Of a stretch of 57,903 nucleotides of DNA, positions 33,002 to 43,625 are shown piece by piece. Numbering within the stretch: the stretch's first letter is position 1; each line of letters begins with the position of its first letter. The notes beneath the pieces were generated by a model. The model did no database searches, was not told the origin of the DNA, and saw only the letters and a list, made by a program, of their open reading frames with translations. The stretch comes from an uncultured Clostridia bacterium (GTDB lineage Bacteria > Bacillota > Clostridia > TANB77 > CAG-508): contig CANQTX010000007.1 of the NCBI GenBank assembly GCA_947626885.1, forward strand, positions 1 through 57,903, written 5' to 3'. Both the position numbers and the translations under genes were made by a program.

Positions 33002-33556
33002 CTAGATTTCTAGATGATTCCCTAAAAAACCTGCTGCAGATTGTGCCACTTTATCTTCTGCTTCTCCCATTTTTTGATTAGGTTCTTTTGACAGTAATAT
33101 GACACTACCAATAACATCACCATCTGAAATAATAGGATATATTACTTGCCCATTATAAATTCTTTCTCTTCCTTCATTTTGTGTAATGGGAATTGCAATT
33201 TCATTATTTTCTTTACTCTTAAAGACTTCTTTATTTTCAATCACTTCTTCTAATTCTTTGCTTAAATTTTTCTCTAAAAATTCTTTTTTTGAACCTCCAG
33301 AAACTGCAATAACAGTATCTTTATCGGTAATACAAGTGATATGTCCTGTTGTTTTAGCAATCGTTTCAGCATAACTACTTGCAAATTCTGTTAATTCTCC
33401 TATGGGTGAATATTTTTTTAAAATAATTTCTCCCTCTTTATCAGTAAAAATCTCTAATGGATCTCCTTCTTTAATTCTGTGTACTTTTCTAATTTCTTTT
33501 GGAATAACCACTCTTCCTAAATCATCTATTCTTCTTACAACACCTGTTGCTTTCAT
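33002..33556 (-). CDS. spoVT: Stage V sporulation protein T
   Basis: 184 residues. The N-terminal AbrB-type swapped-hairpin DNA-binding domain, MKATGVVRRIDDLGRVVIPK, is followed by IRKVHRIKEGDPLEIF. A GAF-like domain (about 55-180) includes AKTTGHITCITDKDTVIAVSGG. SpoVT is a forespore regulator acting with sigma-G. It is a single-gene unit with AGGAGG and a terminator. Confidence 0.95.
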   Translation of the reverse strand: MKATGVVRRIDDLGRVVIPKEIRKVHRIKEGDPLEIFTDKEGEIILKKYSPIGELTEFASSYAETIAKTTGHITCITDKDTVIAVSGGSKKEFLEKNLSKELEEVIENKEVFKSKENNEIAIPITQNEGRERIYNGQVIYPIISDGDVIGSVILLSKEPNQKMGEAEDKVAQSAAGFLGNHLEI

Positions 33557-33737
33557 AATTTCCTCCTTTTTGTGTATTTTTAATCATTTTCATAATCTAA
33601 TTTTTAGATTAATTACAATTTCTTTGTTTTATAATGTTATTATGACAAAAAAGGAAAAAATTATACATTTTTTAAAATTTTTATTTTTTTTATATCATTT
33701 TAGGTAGGATGCCTTTTATTTTTCATTTTTACGTTTA

Positions 33738-34658
33738 CTACTTACTCATTATTTCTTTATCTTTACCTAACACTTGTAATAATAAACTCATACGAATAGG
33801 AACACCATTATACGCTTGTTCAAAATATAAAGCCCTTGGATCGTTGTCTATATCACTAGAAATTTCATCTACTCTTGGTAATGGATGTAGCACCATTGTA
33901 TGTTGTGAAAATTTATTTAATACTTGTTTATTAATAATATACTCTTCTTTTCCAAAATCTCCCTCAAATCTTTCTGACTGTATTCTTGTATGATACAATA
34001 CATCTATATCTTTAGGAATCTCATCAAAGCTATGACATACTTTATAATCAATATTATTTTCTTTTAACATGTTAACATATTTCTGAGGTAATGCAAAAGC
34101 ATTTTTACTTAATCCATACACTTCTATATTATCATACAAACATAATAATCCTAGCAATGAATGTATGGTTCTACCATATAATAAGTCTCCTAAAATAGCC
34201 ACTTTACACCCATCAATTTTTCCTCTCTTTTCTCTTATTGTGTATACATCTAATAAGGCCTGTGTTGGATGTTCTCCTTTTCCACTTCCTGCATTTAAGA
34301 TTGGTATATTTGATACACTTGCCGCTACTTGTGCCGCATCATCAGCAGAATGCCTCATAACTATAGCATCCGCATATCCATTTAATATTCGAATCGTGTC
34401 TTTTAACGTTTCTCCTTTTGTTGTGGAAGAATTGATACCTGCATTTTCTGTCACTATTATTTTTCCGCCTAATCTTAAAATAGCTGATTGAAAAGACATT
34501 CTAGTTCTTGTACTAGGCTCAAAAAACATAACAGCAATAATATTATCTTGTAGTGCATTTTTATACTTTTGTGGATTATTTTTTACATCATCTGTTAATA
34601 TAAATAACTCTTCTAAACTCTTTCTTGTATATTGTTGACAACTTATTATGTGCATCAT
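33738..34658 (-). CDS. pyrB: Aspartate carbamoyltransferase catalytic subunit
   Basis: 306 residues. The carbamoyl-phosphate loop FFEPSTRTRMSFQSA and the aspartate-domain GDLLYGRTIHSL are diagnostic. It makes carbamoyl-aspartate, the step before PyrC. It stands alone, 9 kb from the pyrCF-KD cluster on the same strand; no pyrI regulatory subunit is nearby. GGGAGG precedes a double ATG; either could be used. Confidence 0.97.
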   Translation of the reverse strand: MMHIISCQQYTRKSLEELFILTDDVKNNPQKYKNALQDNIIAVMFFEPSTRTRMSFQSAILRLGGKIIVTENAGINSSTTKGETLKDTIRILNGYADAIVMRHSADDAAQVAASVSNIPILNAGSGKGEHPTQALLDVYTIREKRGKIDGCKVAILGDLLYGRTIHSLLGLLCLYDNIEVYGLSKNAFALPQKYVNMLKENNIDYKVCHSFDEIPKDIDVLYHTRIQSERFEGDFGKEEYIINKQVLNKFSQHTMVLHPLPRVDEISSDIDNDPRALYFEQAYNGVPIRMSLLLQVLGKDKEIMSK

Positions 34659-34706
34659 CTATTCGTACCTCCCAAATACATTTTATTCTATTTTTCTACA
34701 ATATTA

Positions 34707-34735
34707 TTTATATCATATAACCTAATTGAAATCAA
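34707..34735 (-). promoter_or_regulatory. pyrB promoter
   Basis: Minus strand: TTGATT (34735-34730), 17-bp spacer, TATAAA (34712-34707). The leader is about 45 bases, too short for a PyrR attenuator. Confidence 0.6.
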
Positions 34736-34789
34736 CAAATTTCCTTACATAAAATACACTTACCTACATTCCATGTTTTGAAGTATCAT

Positions 34790-34824
34790 AAAAGAAACAA
34801 TCCTTTTGGAATTGTTTCTTTTTA
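34790..34824 (-). terminator. Terminator of the nfo unit
   Basis: GAAACAAT pairs with ATTGTTTC, extended by A/T tracts on both sides. It lies downstream of nfo on the minus strand. The rest of 34736-35009 shows no gene. Confidence 0.65.
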
Positions 34825-35009
34825 TTTGGGGATTTTATTAAAATTTCGTTTTTCTTAAACGCTTAATATTCATAAATCATGGCATCGCCCCTTTCCCTCT
34901 ATATTCATATTCTCATTCTATATATTTTTTCTTAAATCAAGCTTAAATTTCTGTAACTATTTTGTGATGCATTTATTAAGATTTTATGAATATGGGAAAA
35001 TTCTTGATA

Positions 35010-35846
35010 TTACTCTTCTTTATATAGTTTTTTTAATAATGCAATCTCTTTTGCATATCCTTCTAATGTATTAGGTGTTTCCAAAAAGAAAGGTAAATTT
35101 TTTAAACTAGGATGATTGATAATACGGGCAAAAGCTTCTGTACCTATTGTTCCCTCTCCTATTTTTTGATGTCTATCTTTATGTGCGCCAATAATATTCA
35201 TGCTATCGTTAATATGAATTGCTTTTAATTTATCTAGTCCTATGATTGTATCAAATTTTTGCAAAACACCATCTAAATCATGAATGATATCATATCCTGC
35301 ATCGTTCACATGGCATGTATCCAAACATACCCCTAATTTTTCTTTTAAATTAACCCCTTCTATAATCTGTTTTAATTCTTCAAAGTTTCTACCAATTTCT
35401 GAACCTTTTCCTGCCATTGTTTCTAATAAAACCGTAGTTGTTTGCTCTTGAGTTAATACCTCATTTAGAATTTCTATAATATTTTTTATTCCAACTTCTA
35501 CACCTTGTCCCACATGACTTCCTGGATGAAAATTATATAAGTTATTTGGTGTATATTCCAATCTTTTTAAATCATCTTTCATTGTATTTTTAGCAAATTC
35601 TCGAATACTTTTATCTGCTGAAGCACAATTTAATGTATAAGGTGCATGTGCTAAAATAATATGAATATCATACGTTCTTGCCCTTTCTAAAAATTTTTGT
35701 ATATCCTGCTCATCGATTTCTTTTGCTTTTCCTCCTCTTGGATTTCTCGTAAAAAACTGAAACGTATTAGCACCTATCAATTTACTCTCTTCTGCCATAT
35801 GTGTATATCCTTTTGCAGCTGATAAATGACATCCTATTGTTAACAT
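35010..35846 (-). CDS. nfo: Deoxyribonuclease IV (AP endonuclease)
   Basis: 278 residues from ATG 35846 (GGGGAAAG upstream). This is a TIM-barrel trinuclear zinc enzyme: [59 protein letters not shown] and [10 protein letters not shown] carry the metal ligands. It cuts DNA at abasic sites in base excision repair. Confidence 0.97.
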   Translation of the reverse strand: MLTIGCHLSAAKGYTHMAEESKLIGANTFQFFTRNPRGGKAKEIDEQDIQKFLERARTYDIHIILAHAPYTLNCASADKSIREFAKNTMKDDLKRLEYTPNNLYNFHPGSHVGQGVEVGIKNIIEILNEVLTQEQTTTVLLETMAGKGSEIGRNFEELKQIIEGVNLKEKLGVCLDTCHVNDAGYDIIHDLDGVLQKFDTIIGLDKLKAIHINDSMNIIGAHKDRHQKIGEGTIGTEAFARIINHPSLKNLPFFLETPNTLEGYAKEIALLKKLYKEE

Positions 35847-35915
35847 TGTACTTTCCCCATATACCATAATATTTAGGTTTTTAAAAGGATATTCCTATAA
35901 ACCTATTGTATTTAA

Positions 35916-37904
35916 TCATTCATTCATGTTTATTTTTTCTTCTTTATTAAATATACCAAAAATAGAATTTTTATATAAATTGATAATTGTATCTAAATCA
36001 TTAGCAAATTCTTTTAACATAACAATTTTTATACCAATATCTTTTCCCTGACAATAATCTTCTAATGTTTGTTTTAACTTTTTCATAAATGGAAGTTCTG
36101 GTTCTAATTCATCTTTATGTTTTCTTGCTCTATCGATTAACATTTCTTTAATCATCACAATATCTTCATTACTGGCACAAGTAATTCTTTGAAACATTTG
36201 ATATGCATCATAATAATTTAATATTGGCTTATCCATACATTCATTAGCAAATTTATCATAAAATAATTCCATTTTCATTGGAATACATTTAAAAATATCT
36301 TCTGCCTGTTTGCGATACATTTCTTCCTCTAATTCTCTATTTAATTCATGAAAATGTTGCAAAATATCATTCATATCCTCACCAACATCAATACCAATTC
36401 TAGATAATTCCTCATCAATATTATTGCAAAATTCTGATGTTTTGGCCGATAAATCCATTCCTTCAAGAAAAATAGATTTTACAGTTTGCATGTCATATGC
36501 AATTAGTCCCCTTCTAGAAAAATAACTAAAATAAGCAAACAATTTAACAGTTTCTATTAACTTTAATTCTCCTTTTTTGATATTTTCTATAACTTCTTCT
36601 ATGATACCAGGAAATTGATCATCAGAAATTTTCCAGTATTCTTCTGTTAATAATCGTTTATAGCCTGGTAACTTTTCTGTATCAATCGTTTTTATAATCA
36701 TTTCCATATCTTTTTTAAAAGCTCTCATATCAAATATTCTTGTTCTAACATATATTTCAATGAATTTAAAAAAACGATAATCTGATTTGAAATTAAAGTA
36801 ATAGTTATTATCAAATTCTTTAATATAAAATTGCCTATTATCCATTAAAACTCTAGATGATACCAAAATTGCTTTATATTCTTCATTACTATTAATATTA
36901 ACAAATTTATCTTTTGTAATTTTACCTGCTTTAATTTCAAATGATACAGCAATTGTAAAAATTAACATAGTCTGTAAGACTCTTAAATTTGTATTAGGGT
37001 AAAATTTATTTACATTTTCAAATACTTTTTTAAAATCATTTAATGCATGTTTTAAAATTCTTAAATTTCTTGTTCCAGATTTAATAAATGTATTTGTAAT
37101 TAAATTAGTATGTTCTCTTAAAAATCGAATCAAATCTGGATTAGATTCATAACGCATTAAAAGTCCATTAATAATATAATTAAATTTCGGCGCATATTCA
37201 AATGTTTCTCCAATTAACTTTTCTTTAATTCTTTCATAATCATTTGCTTTATCAAAAACATATTCTATTTTTTCACGAATTTTTTCTACCATTGGTTTAT
37301 CTGCTTTTAAAAGACCTCCTTCTTTATCAAGCAAATACGTAGCAATAAATGTCTTCATTTCTAAATTTGTACTTTTTAATTTGGTAGATAACTCTTTTTC
37401 ATTACAAATAATAATGGTTTTAATATGATCATGTTCCACAAAATTGTTAATATATCCTAAAATATCTATAACATCAACATTCGCTCTTTCCAAGTCATCA
37501 AAACATAAAACTTTATCTTCTGTTGCAAAGAAACTAGCATAATCCACTTTATCTCCATTCTGTGTAACACCAAAGAAATGTGCCATATCCAAGCCAGTTT
37601 TAGCATATTCCGGGATTGATGTTTTGTCGTGTGTTTCCATATATTTCTTCATATTTTTATCCATTAATTGGGTTGTTTCAATAAAAATCTTTTTACTGAT
37701 ATCTTCCAAATTAGAAATACCATACAAGGACATATATATAGTAGTATATTTTCTACCATTTAATTGAAGAGATTCTATTTTATTTTTAATTTTATGATTC
37801 CAAAAATATGTTTTTCCACTTCCCCATTCACCATTAATCATAATAGCGTAATCTGTATAATCTGCTCTTACATAATCTAAAATACTTTCTACTAAATCTT
37901 CCAT
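35916..37904 (-). CDS. KAP-like P-loop NTPase
   Basis: 662 residues. Walker A is INGEWGSGKT (23-32) and Walker B is KVLCFDDLER (131-140), the pattern of KAP-family STAND-type NTPases. An IIICNEKEL sensor-like strand follows, and the large C-terminal part (about 200-662) is helical and charged with no known motif. No membrane helix is seen, so it is probably soluble; many KAP proteins have membrane segments inside the P-loop domain. Related NTPases occur as anti-phage or plasmid-exclusion factors, but no partner effector gene lies beside it (nfo and comF flank it). Function unknown. Confidence 0.8.
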   Translation of the reverse strand: MEDLVESILDYVRADYTDYAIMINGEWGSGKTYFWNHKIKNKIESLQLNGRKYTTIYMSLYGISNLEDISKKIFIETTQLMDKNMKKYMETHDKTSIPEYAKTGLDMAHFFGVTQNGDKVDYASFFATEDKVLCFDDLERANVDVIDILGYINNFVEHDHIKTIIICNEKELSTKLKSTNLEMKTFIATYLLDKEGGLLKADKPMVEKIREKIEYVFDKANDYERIKEKLIGETFEYAPKFNYIINGLLMRYESNPDLIRFLREHTNLITNTFIKSGTRNLRILKHALNDFKKVFENVNKFYPNTNLRVLQTMLIFTIAVSFEIKAGKITKDKFVNINSNEEYKAILVSSRVLMDNRQFYIKEFDNNYYFNFKSDYRFFKFIEIYVRTRIFDMRAFKKDMEMIIKTIDTEKLPGYKRLLTEEYWKISDDQFPGIIEEVIENIKKGELKLIETVKLFAYFSYFSRRGLIAYDMQTVKSIFLEGMDLSAKTSEFCNNIDEELSRIGIDVGEDMNDILQHFHELNRELEEEMYRKQAEDIFKCIPMKMELFYDKFANECMDKPILNYYDAYQMFQRITCASNEDIVMIKEMLIDRARKHKDELEPELPFMKKLKQTLEDYCQGKDIGIKIVMLKEFANDLDTIINLYKNSIFGIFNKEEKINMNE

Positions 37905-37987
37905 GTCTTTCCCCTTTTTTAGTTAATTTGATTGTTTATTCTAGTAAAATGGTACCCATACCTTTTTATATGATGTTTTAACTGTTA

Positions 37988-38647
37988 TTAGTCTTTTGCT
38001 ATTACAAACACCAATACTTCTTGCACCCCATTTTCCTTTAATATTCTTGCTATTTCATTTACTGTTGCACCCGTAGTATAGATATCATCAAACAAAATCA
38101 GTCTTTTATGATTTAAATTATACATAGTATTAACAGAAAATGCATTTTTTATATTTTGCTTTCTCTCTTTTTTAGAAAGCGTACTCTGTGTTTTTGTATG
38201 TTTTATTTTGGTAATACAATCTAAATAAATTGGTATTTTCAATGTTTTAGCAACTTCTGTAGCTACTAATTCTGTTTGGTTATAACCTCTTTGTTTTTTC
38301 TTTTTCTGATACATGGGCACTGGTATGATTATATCATAAAAAGACAAAATTTCACAACATTTTTTATGACTTAAAATTATTTTTGAAAATAAATGATATA
38401 AATAGGATTGGTCTTGAAATTTATATCGCAATATAACTTTTCGAATTAAAGATTGATATTCAAATACATATAATATTTTATCAAAATAAATATGAGCGTT
38501 CTGGGGATTTTTGTTAGAATAGATATAGTAAAATTTTTCTAATCTTTTTATTTTTTCTTCGCATGTTTGGCACAGCCAATTTGTATTTCGTTTTCCACAT
38601 ATACCACATACTGGTGGAAATAATAAATTTAAAATATCACCTATCAT
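37988..38647 (-). CDS. comF: ComF family phosphoribosyltransferase-like protein
   Basis: 219 residues. The N-terminal zinc finger CGICGKRN...CQTCEEK is followed by a phosphoribosyltransferase-type domain with LILFDDIYTTGATVNEIA (PRPP loop). ComF helps handle incoming single-stranded DNA in natural transformation, although the family is widespread without competence. It stands between valS and the KAP gene. Confidence 0.93.
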   Translation of the reverse strand: MIGDILNLLFPPVCGICGKRNTNWLCQTCEEKIKRLEKFYYIYSNKNPQNAHIYFDKILYVFEYQSLIRKVILRYKFQDQSYLYHLFSKIILSHKKCCEILSFYDIIIPVPMYQKKKKQRGYNQTELVATEVAKTLKIPIYLDCITKIKHTKTQSTLSKKERKQNIKNAFSVNTMYNLNHKRLILFDDIYTTGATVNEIARILKENGVQEVLVFVIAKD

Positions 38648-38749
38648 TTTATGTTTTTCATCACATTCCTTTTTGCATTTTAAAAAAAATAGAGGAAATA
38701 TATTAGTATTCCACTTTTATATTTCCCCCATATGATACCTATAAAACTT

Positions 38750-41434
38750 TTATTGTAAACTTGCTAACCTTTCTTTCACTGCAACAAGCATTTGTTTATA
38801 ATTCTTCAATTTTTCTTTCTCTTCGTTAATTTTAGCTTCTGGTGCTTTACTCATAAAACCTGTGTTTGAAAGCATTTTTTCTCCTCTTTCCACTTCCGTT
38901 TCTAATTTTTTCTTTTCTCCTTCTAGTCTTTGTATTTCTTCTTGAATGTCTACTAATTCTTCAAACGGGATAAATACTTTTAAATCATCTACCACAATAG
39001 AGATAGCATTATTAGGTATTGCCTTCTCCTCTTTTATAATAACAATTTCATTAGCAAATCCTAATTTTTTTAAAAAGATTTCAGATTCTTTGATTGCACT
39101 CTCCATGGTACTGGTTACTATGAATAATTTAGATTTTCTAGAAGGATGTACATTCATTTTTGTTCTTACATTTCTAATTTCAATGATTAATTTTTTCAAC
39201 TTTTCTATAATCATTTCTTCTTTATCAAATACAAACGTTTCCCTTAAGTCTGGCCATTTACTTATCATGATATCTTGTGTTCCAAAACAAATTAATTTTG
39301 CATAAATTTCAGATGTTATAAATGGCATAAAAGGATGTAATAACTTTAAAGAAGAACCAAATACATGATTTAAAATATCACTTACTGCTACTTTAACAGA
39401 CTCATCTTCACTATATAGTCTTGGCTTTACCATTTCAATATACCAATCACAAAATTCATTCCAAATAAAATTATAAATCTTATCTAACGCAATTCCTAAA
39501 TCATAGTGATCAATATTTTTACTAACTTCAACAACAAGTTTATCAAATTTATTTAAAATCCATTTGTCTTCTATTCTTAATAAATCTGCATGATATGTTT
39601 GATCTTTCTCATAAACTTCATAACAAAAAGCTCTTACTTTTTCATCATCTGCTAAAGAGTGCGTAATAAACTTAGCAGCATTCCAAATCTTGTTGGCAAA
39701 GTTAGAGGCTTGTTCTAACTTCTCTGGCATGAAACGAATATCATTTCCCATAGTCGTTCCTGAAAGAAGAGAGAATCGTAATGCATCTGCACCATATTCC
39801 TCTATTACTTCTAAAGGATCTATTCCATTGCCTAGTGTTTTGGACATCTTTCTTCCTTGATTGTCTCTCACAATGCCATGAACTAAAACATCCTTAAAAG
39901 GTACTTCTCCTGTGAATTCTAATCCTTGTGTCATCATTCTTGATATCCAAAATGTAATAATATCAAACCCTGTTACAAGCGTTTGTGTTGGGTAGAAATC
40001 CTGATAATCTTCTGCTTGTGTATTTGGCCAACCTAAAGTTGAAAAAGGCCATAAAGCAGAACTAAACCATGTATCTAATGTATCTGGATCTTGATATAAT
40101 TTGGTACTTTCGCATTTTTCACATTTTTCAGGCTTTTGTTTTCTTACATGAACGTGTCCACATGTTTCACAATAATACACTGGAATTCTATGTCCCCACC
40201 ATAATTGACGAGAAATACACCAATCTTGTATGTGATCTAACCAATTAAAATACTGTTTTTCATATCTCTGTGGAACAAATCTTGTTTCCCCATTTCTTAC
40301 ACTATCTGCAGCACGTTTTGCTAAATCTTTCATACTTACAAACCATTGTTCTGAAATTTTAGGTTCTATCGTATGTTTACATCTTTCACATTTTGCCACA
40401 TTGTGTGTATATTCTTCTGTACTAACCAATGCACCTATTTCTTCTAGTTTTTCCACTATTTTCTTTCTTGCCTCTAAGATATCCATACCAGCATACTCTG
40501 GCACTAAATTCCCCATTTTAAAATGTTCATCAAATACTTCTATTATTTCTAAATGATGTCTCAATCCTGCTTGATAGTCATTCATATCGTGAGCAGGTGT
40601 AATTTTTACACAACCTGTTCCAAATTCCATTTCAACAAATGCATCTGCAATAATAGGAATTTCTTTATTCATAATTGGTAAAATACAAGTTTTTCCTATT
40701 AAATCTTGATATCTCTTATCGTCCGGATGTACTGCAACAGCTGTATCTCCAAGCATTGTTTCAGGCCTTGTTGTTGCAACTTCTATATATTCATCTTCTG
40801 TTCCTGCTATTTTATAACGAATATGCCATAAATGAGATGCTTCTTCTTTATATTCAACCTCTGCATCAGAAATAGAAGTATTACAACTGGTGCACCAATT
40901 AACCATTCTTTTACCTTTATAAATTAAGCCTTTATTGTATAATTGGATAAACTGCTCTAAAACAGCATCTGACATTCCTTCATCTAATGTAAATCTATTT
41001 CTTTCCCAATCACAAGAACATCCTAATTTTCTTTGTTGTTTTTGTATCATGCCACCATACTCTTTTGTCCATGCCCAAGCTTCTTCTAAGAATTTATCTC
41101 TTCCTAATTCTTGTTTTGTTTTTCCCTCTTTTTTCAATTTTTGAACAACCTTCATTTCTGTGGAAATAGACGCATGATCTGTTCCAGGAAGCCATAAAGT
41201 TCTATATCCCTTCATTCTTTTGTAACGAATTAAAATATCTTGCAAAGTGTCATCTAATGCATGTCCCATATGTAGTTTACCGGTTACATTAGGAGGAGGC
41301 ATCATAATACAATAAGCCTCTTTTGTTTTATCAGAAGATGGTTTAAAATATCCTTTTTCTTCCCATTCTTGATATAATCTATCTTCAAAATCTTTGGGAC
41401 TAAATGTATCATTTAATTTATGATTTTCACACAT
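38750..41434 (-). CDS. valS: Valyl-tRNA synthetase
   Basis: 894 residues. PPPNVTGKLHMGHAL (HIGH), GRKMSKTLGNGIDP (KMSKS variant with final Thr), an inserted CP1 editing domain (ATTRPETMLGDTAVAVHP) and zinc-like Cys pairs (CETCGH/CEKCES) identify ValRS. The C-terminal ~70 residues form the coiled-coil arm (LEGEKKKLETEVERGE). No T-box is seen in the short gap before it. Confidence 0.97.
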   Translation of the reverse strand: MCENHKLNDTFSPKDFEDRLYQEWEEKGYFKPSSDKTKEAYCIMMPPPNVTGKLHMGHALDDTLQDILIRYKRMKGYRTLWLPGTDHASISTEMKVVQKLKKEGKTKQELGRDKFLEEAWAWTKEYGGMIQKQQRKLGCSCDWERNRFTLDEGMSDAVLEQFIQLYNKGLIYKGKRMVNWCTSCNTSISDAEVEYKEEASHLWHIRYKIAGTEDEYIEVATTRPETMLGDTAVAVHPDDKRYQDLIGKTCILPIMNKEIPIIADAFVEMEFGTGCVKITPAHDMNDYQAGLRHHLEIIEVFDEHFKMGNLVPEYAGMDILEARKKIVEKLEEIGALVSTEEYTHNVAKCERCKHTIEPKISEQWFVSMKDLAKRAADSVRNGETRFVPQRYEKQYFNWLDHIQDWCISRQLWWGHRIPVYYCETCGHVHVRKQKPEKCEKCESTKLYQDPDTLDTWFSSALWPFSTLGWPNTQAEDYQDFYPTQTLVTGFDIITFWISRMMTQGLEFTGEVPFKDVLVHGIVRDNQGRKMSKTLGNGIDPLEVIEEYGADALRFSLLSGTTMGNDIRFMPEKLEQASNFANKIWNAAKFITHSLADDEKVRAFCYEVYEKDQTYHADLLRIEDKWILNKFDKLVVEVSKNIDHYDLGIALDKIYNFIWNEFCDWYIEMVKPRLYSEDESVKVAVSDILNHVFGSSLKLLHPFMPFITSEIYAKLICFGTQDIMISKWPDLRETFVFDKEEMIIEKLKKLIIEIRNVRTKMNVHPSRKSKLFIVTSTMESAIKESEIFLKKLGFANEIVIIKEEKAIPNNAISIVVDDLKVFIPFEELVDIQEEIQRLEGEKKKLETEVERGEKMLSNTGFMSKAPEAKINEEKEKLKNYKQMLVAVKERLASLQ

Positions 41435-41460
41435 GTTTTTTCTCCTTATTTATATTCACA

Positions 41461-42381
41461 TTATTCATCTATATTTTGTAAATTTTCTATGATAATTTCT
41501 ATAATTTCTATAGGAATTACGAATAAATCATAATATTTTCTTATAACTTCTTTATCTAAAGCGTCTTTCAATTTTGGTGGTTCAAATGCTTCACCACAAT
41601 TATGACGAAAATATAACATTTGATTCTCTATTTTAAATTCCAAAAAGCCTTTATTATATTGCTTTATTTGTACTAATTTTTCTATTATATCTGGTGTAAG
41701 AATTTGCATAGCAATTATTTTATTGTCAGCAAAACAATCATAATATTGCTCAAATTCAGAAGAATCCACTTCAATTCTATTGCCCGTCAGTTTTTTCATA
41801 ATAGAATTATAGGTAATATGAATCGTCGTCTTTATGTTTTTTGGCAATGTAACCATGCCGTAGGTTCCTCTAAAAGTCTCTCTTCTTGTTGTAGAATCAG
41901 AACCATCAGCATTCTTGTTTATTTCAATTTCCCCTGTTACAATTTGTGACATCTGAAACTTTATATTTTCCTGAATCAATCCTTGTATTTTATCTTCTGA
42001 ATGAAATTCTGTAAATATCGTATCAAATCCAGACATTTTATACTCTTGTCTTGTCACACCTGTTTGAGCTAAAAAATTTAGGTTTTTTGAATACAATTTT
42101 ACCATTTCTGCTATAACATATTCTTTATAAATTCTTTTAAATTGTACCGAGTCATATACATATAAAATCAGTAACAAAAGTAATATAATTGCTATAATGC
42201 CAAGCAAAATAATAGGTTCTATCCTCATCATATAAGCTATAACACTACATAAAATTCCCACTGCCATTGCTAAAAAGAACTTTTTATTTTGATCTTTTTT
42301 TCTTATATCTAGCAGCGATTTACTATTCTGATAAATGATTTCATAAATATCATCAAAACTTTTTTTCTTTTCTTTATTCAA
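41461..42381 (-). CDS. DUF3137 membrane protein paired with LemA
   Basis: 306 residues. Two membrane helices (about 32-52 and 55-76) are followed by a soluble domain with FRGTYGMVTLPKNIK and FEQYYDCFADNKIIAMQILTPD, as in DUF3137 proteins. These are regularly encoded beside lemA. It lies 9 bp after lemA, so the two form an operon. Function unknown. Confidence 0.85.
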   Translation of the reverse strand: MNKEKKKSFDDIYEIIYQNSKSLLDIRKKDQNKKFFLAMAVGILCSVIAYMMRIEPIILLGIIAIILLLLLILYVYDSVQFKRIYKEYVIAEMVKLYSKNLNFLAQTGVTRQEYKMSGFDTIFTEFHSEDKIQGLIQENIKFQMSQIVTGEIEINKNADGSDSTTRRETFRGTYGMVTLPKNIKTTIHITYNSIMKKLTGNRIEVDSSEFEQYYDCFADNKIIAMQILTPDIIEKLVQIKQYNKGFLEFKIENQMLYFRHNCGEAFEPPKLKDALDKEVIRKYYDLFVIPIEIIEIIIENLQNIDE

Positions 42382-42390
42382 TATACTCTC

Positions 42391-42927
42391 CTATTCATCT
42401 AAAGATATATTATCTTTTTTATATTCCTCTATTTCAAATAATGTTTCTTCTTGAAATCCAAATATTTTAGCAAATATATTATTGGGAAAAGTAGAAATAG
42501 TTGTATTATATAATGTAACATCTCCATTATAAATTCTTCTAGCAGCTTGTAATTGGTTCTCCAACTTTACTAATGTTTTTTGTAGATCTAAAAAATGTTT
42601 ACTGGCTTTTAAGTCTGGCATATTTTCAGCAACAGCTAACAATCCGTTACACTTTGCATTTAATAATGCTCCTTTTTTTAAATCTTTTACTGTATCTACA
42701 TTATATATTTCCCTTAGTTTTATTATTTGAGAATACACTTTTTCTTCATACTGAACATATCCCTTAACAGTTGCAACTAAATTGGGGATAAGATCAAAGC
42801 GCTGATTTAAATAAACTTCTATACTTGATTTTGACTGCTTTATTTTATTTTTCAATCTGATAAACGTATTGCATTCATAAATGAAGTATATAACAATTAA
42901 GATAAGTATAATTACAAAAATGCTCAT
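42391..42927 (-). CDS. lemA: LemA family protein
   Basis: 178 residues. One N-terminal membrane helix (1-17) and a four-helix domain with RFDLIPNLVATVKGYVQYEEKVYSQI and AARRIYNGDVTLYNTTISTFPNNIFAKIFGF, the family signature. Bacterial role is unclear; it is often linked to envelope maintenance. Confidence 0.93.
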   Translation of the reverse strand: MSIFVIILILIVIYFIYECNTFIRLKNKIKQSKSSIEVYLNQRFDLIPNLVATVKGYVQYEEKVYSQIIKLREIYNVDTVKDLKKGALLNAKCNGLLAVAENMPDLKASKHFLDLQKTLVKLENQLQAARRIYNGDVTLYNTTISTFPNNIFAKIFGFQEETLFEIEEYKKDNISLDE

Positions 42928-43077
42928 ATATTACCTCTTTCATTTTATCTATATCATTAAACACATTTATTTTTTCTTATATTATACTATTTTCTTTATT
43001 TTTTCAAGTCTTTTTAAAATTTACTGCATGACTAACTGCAAACTTTATTAATGCAATAAGTATGCTTTCTTCTATAA

Positions 43078-43140
43078 GATAAAAAAACGCTAAAATATAC
43101 CAATTTTCATTTTTTAATTGGTATACTTTAACGTTAGTTT
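43078..43140 (-). terminator. Terminator of the membrane-protein gene at 43154
   Basis: AACGctAAAaTATACCAATT (43085-43104) pairs with AATTGGTATAcTTTaaCGTT (43115-43134), followed on the minus strand by a T7 run. It is a long, near-perfect stem. Confidence 0.8.
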
Positions 43141-43153
43141 CCCTTTTTACGCA

Positions 43154-43498
43154 TTATACGTTGCGAACAACTAAAATGGTTAATACTGCTATAGATAATA
43201 TTAATAAAGGAACCGTCCATAGTTTTACTAATGGCACATTATTCTTCAATGATTGGTAACTACTTGGATTTTTCTTTAAACATGAAAATATAGTAGAGTC
43301 CATAACAAGTACACATAAAGCTGAAAATAATGTCATTCCAAAATTCATTTTCGTAGTTGCTGAAACGATATATAATATCTGAAAAGATAATACAGAACTT
43401 AATAAATCATACCATAAAAATGTATTTTTTACTTTTTTTACTTCTACCCCTTCTGCAACCGCTACTTCATTAAACACTTCTTGTACACTTTTACTCAT
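43154..43498 (-). CDS. Small three-helix hypothetical membrane protein
   Basis: 114 residues: a soluble N-terminal stretch (1-25) and membrane helices at about 28-48, 52-70 and 92-111. It resembles DUF6442-type proteins but I do not assign it firmly. Own ribosome site (AAGGAG) and terminator; it lies between pyrD and lemA. Confidence 0.7.
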   Translation of the reverse strand: MSKSVQEVFNEVAVAEGVEVKKVKNTFLWYDLLSSVLSFQILYIVSATTKMNFGMTLFSALCVLVMDSTIFSCLKKNPSSYQSLKNNVPLVKLWTVPLLILSIAVLTILVVRNV

Positions 43499-43625
43499 TT
43501 TTATTCTCCTTTTCTTTCGTTATTTTCACTTATATTGTACTGTATGTTTTATTATTTTGCAAGTATTTTTTTATAACACTTTAAAATTTTATTTTATCAC
43601 TTTCTTTTCTTAAAACAATAAAATT

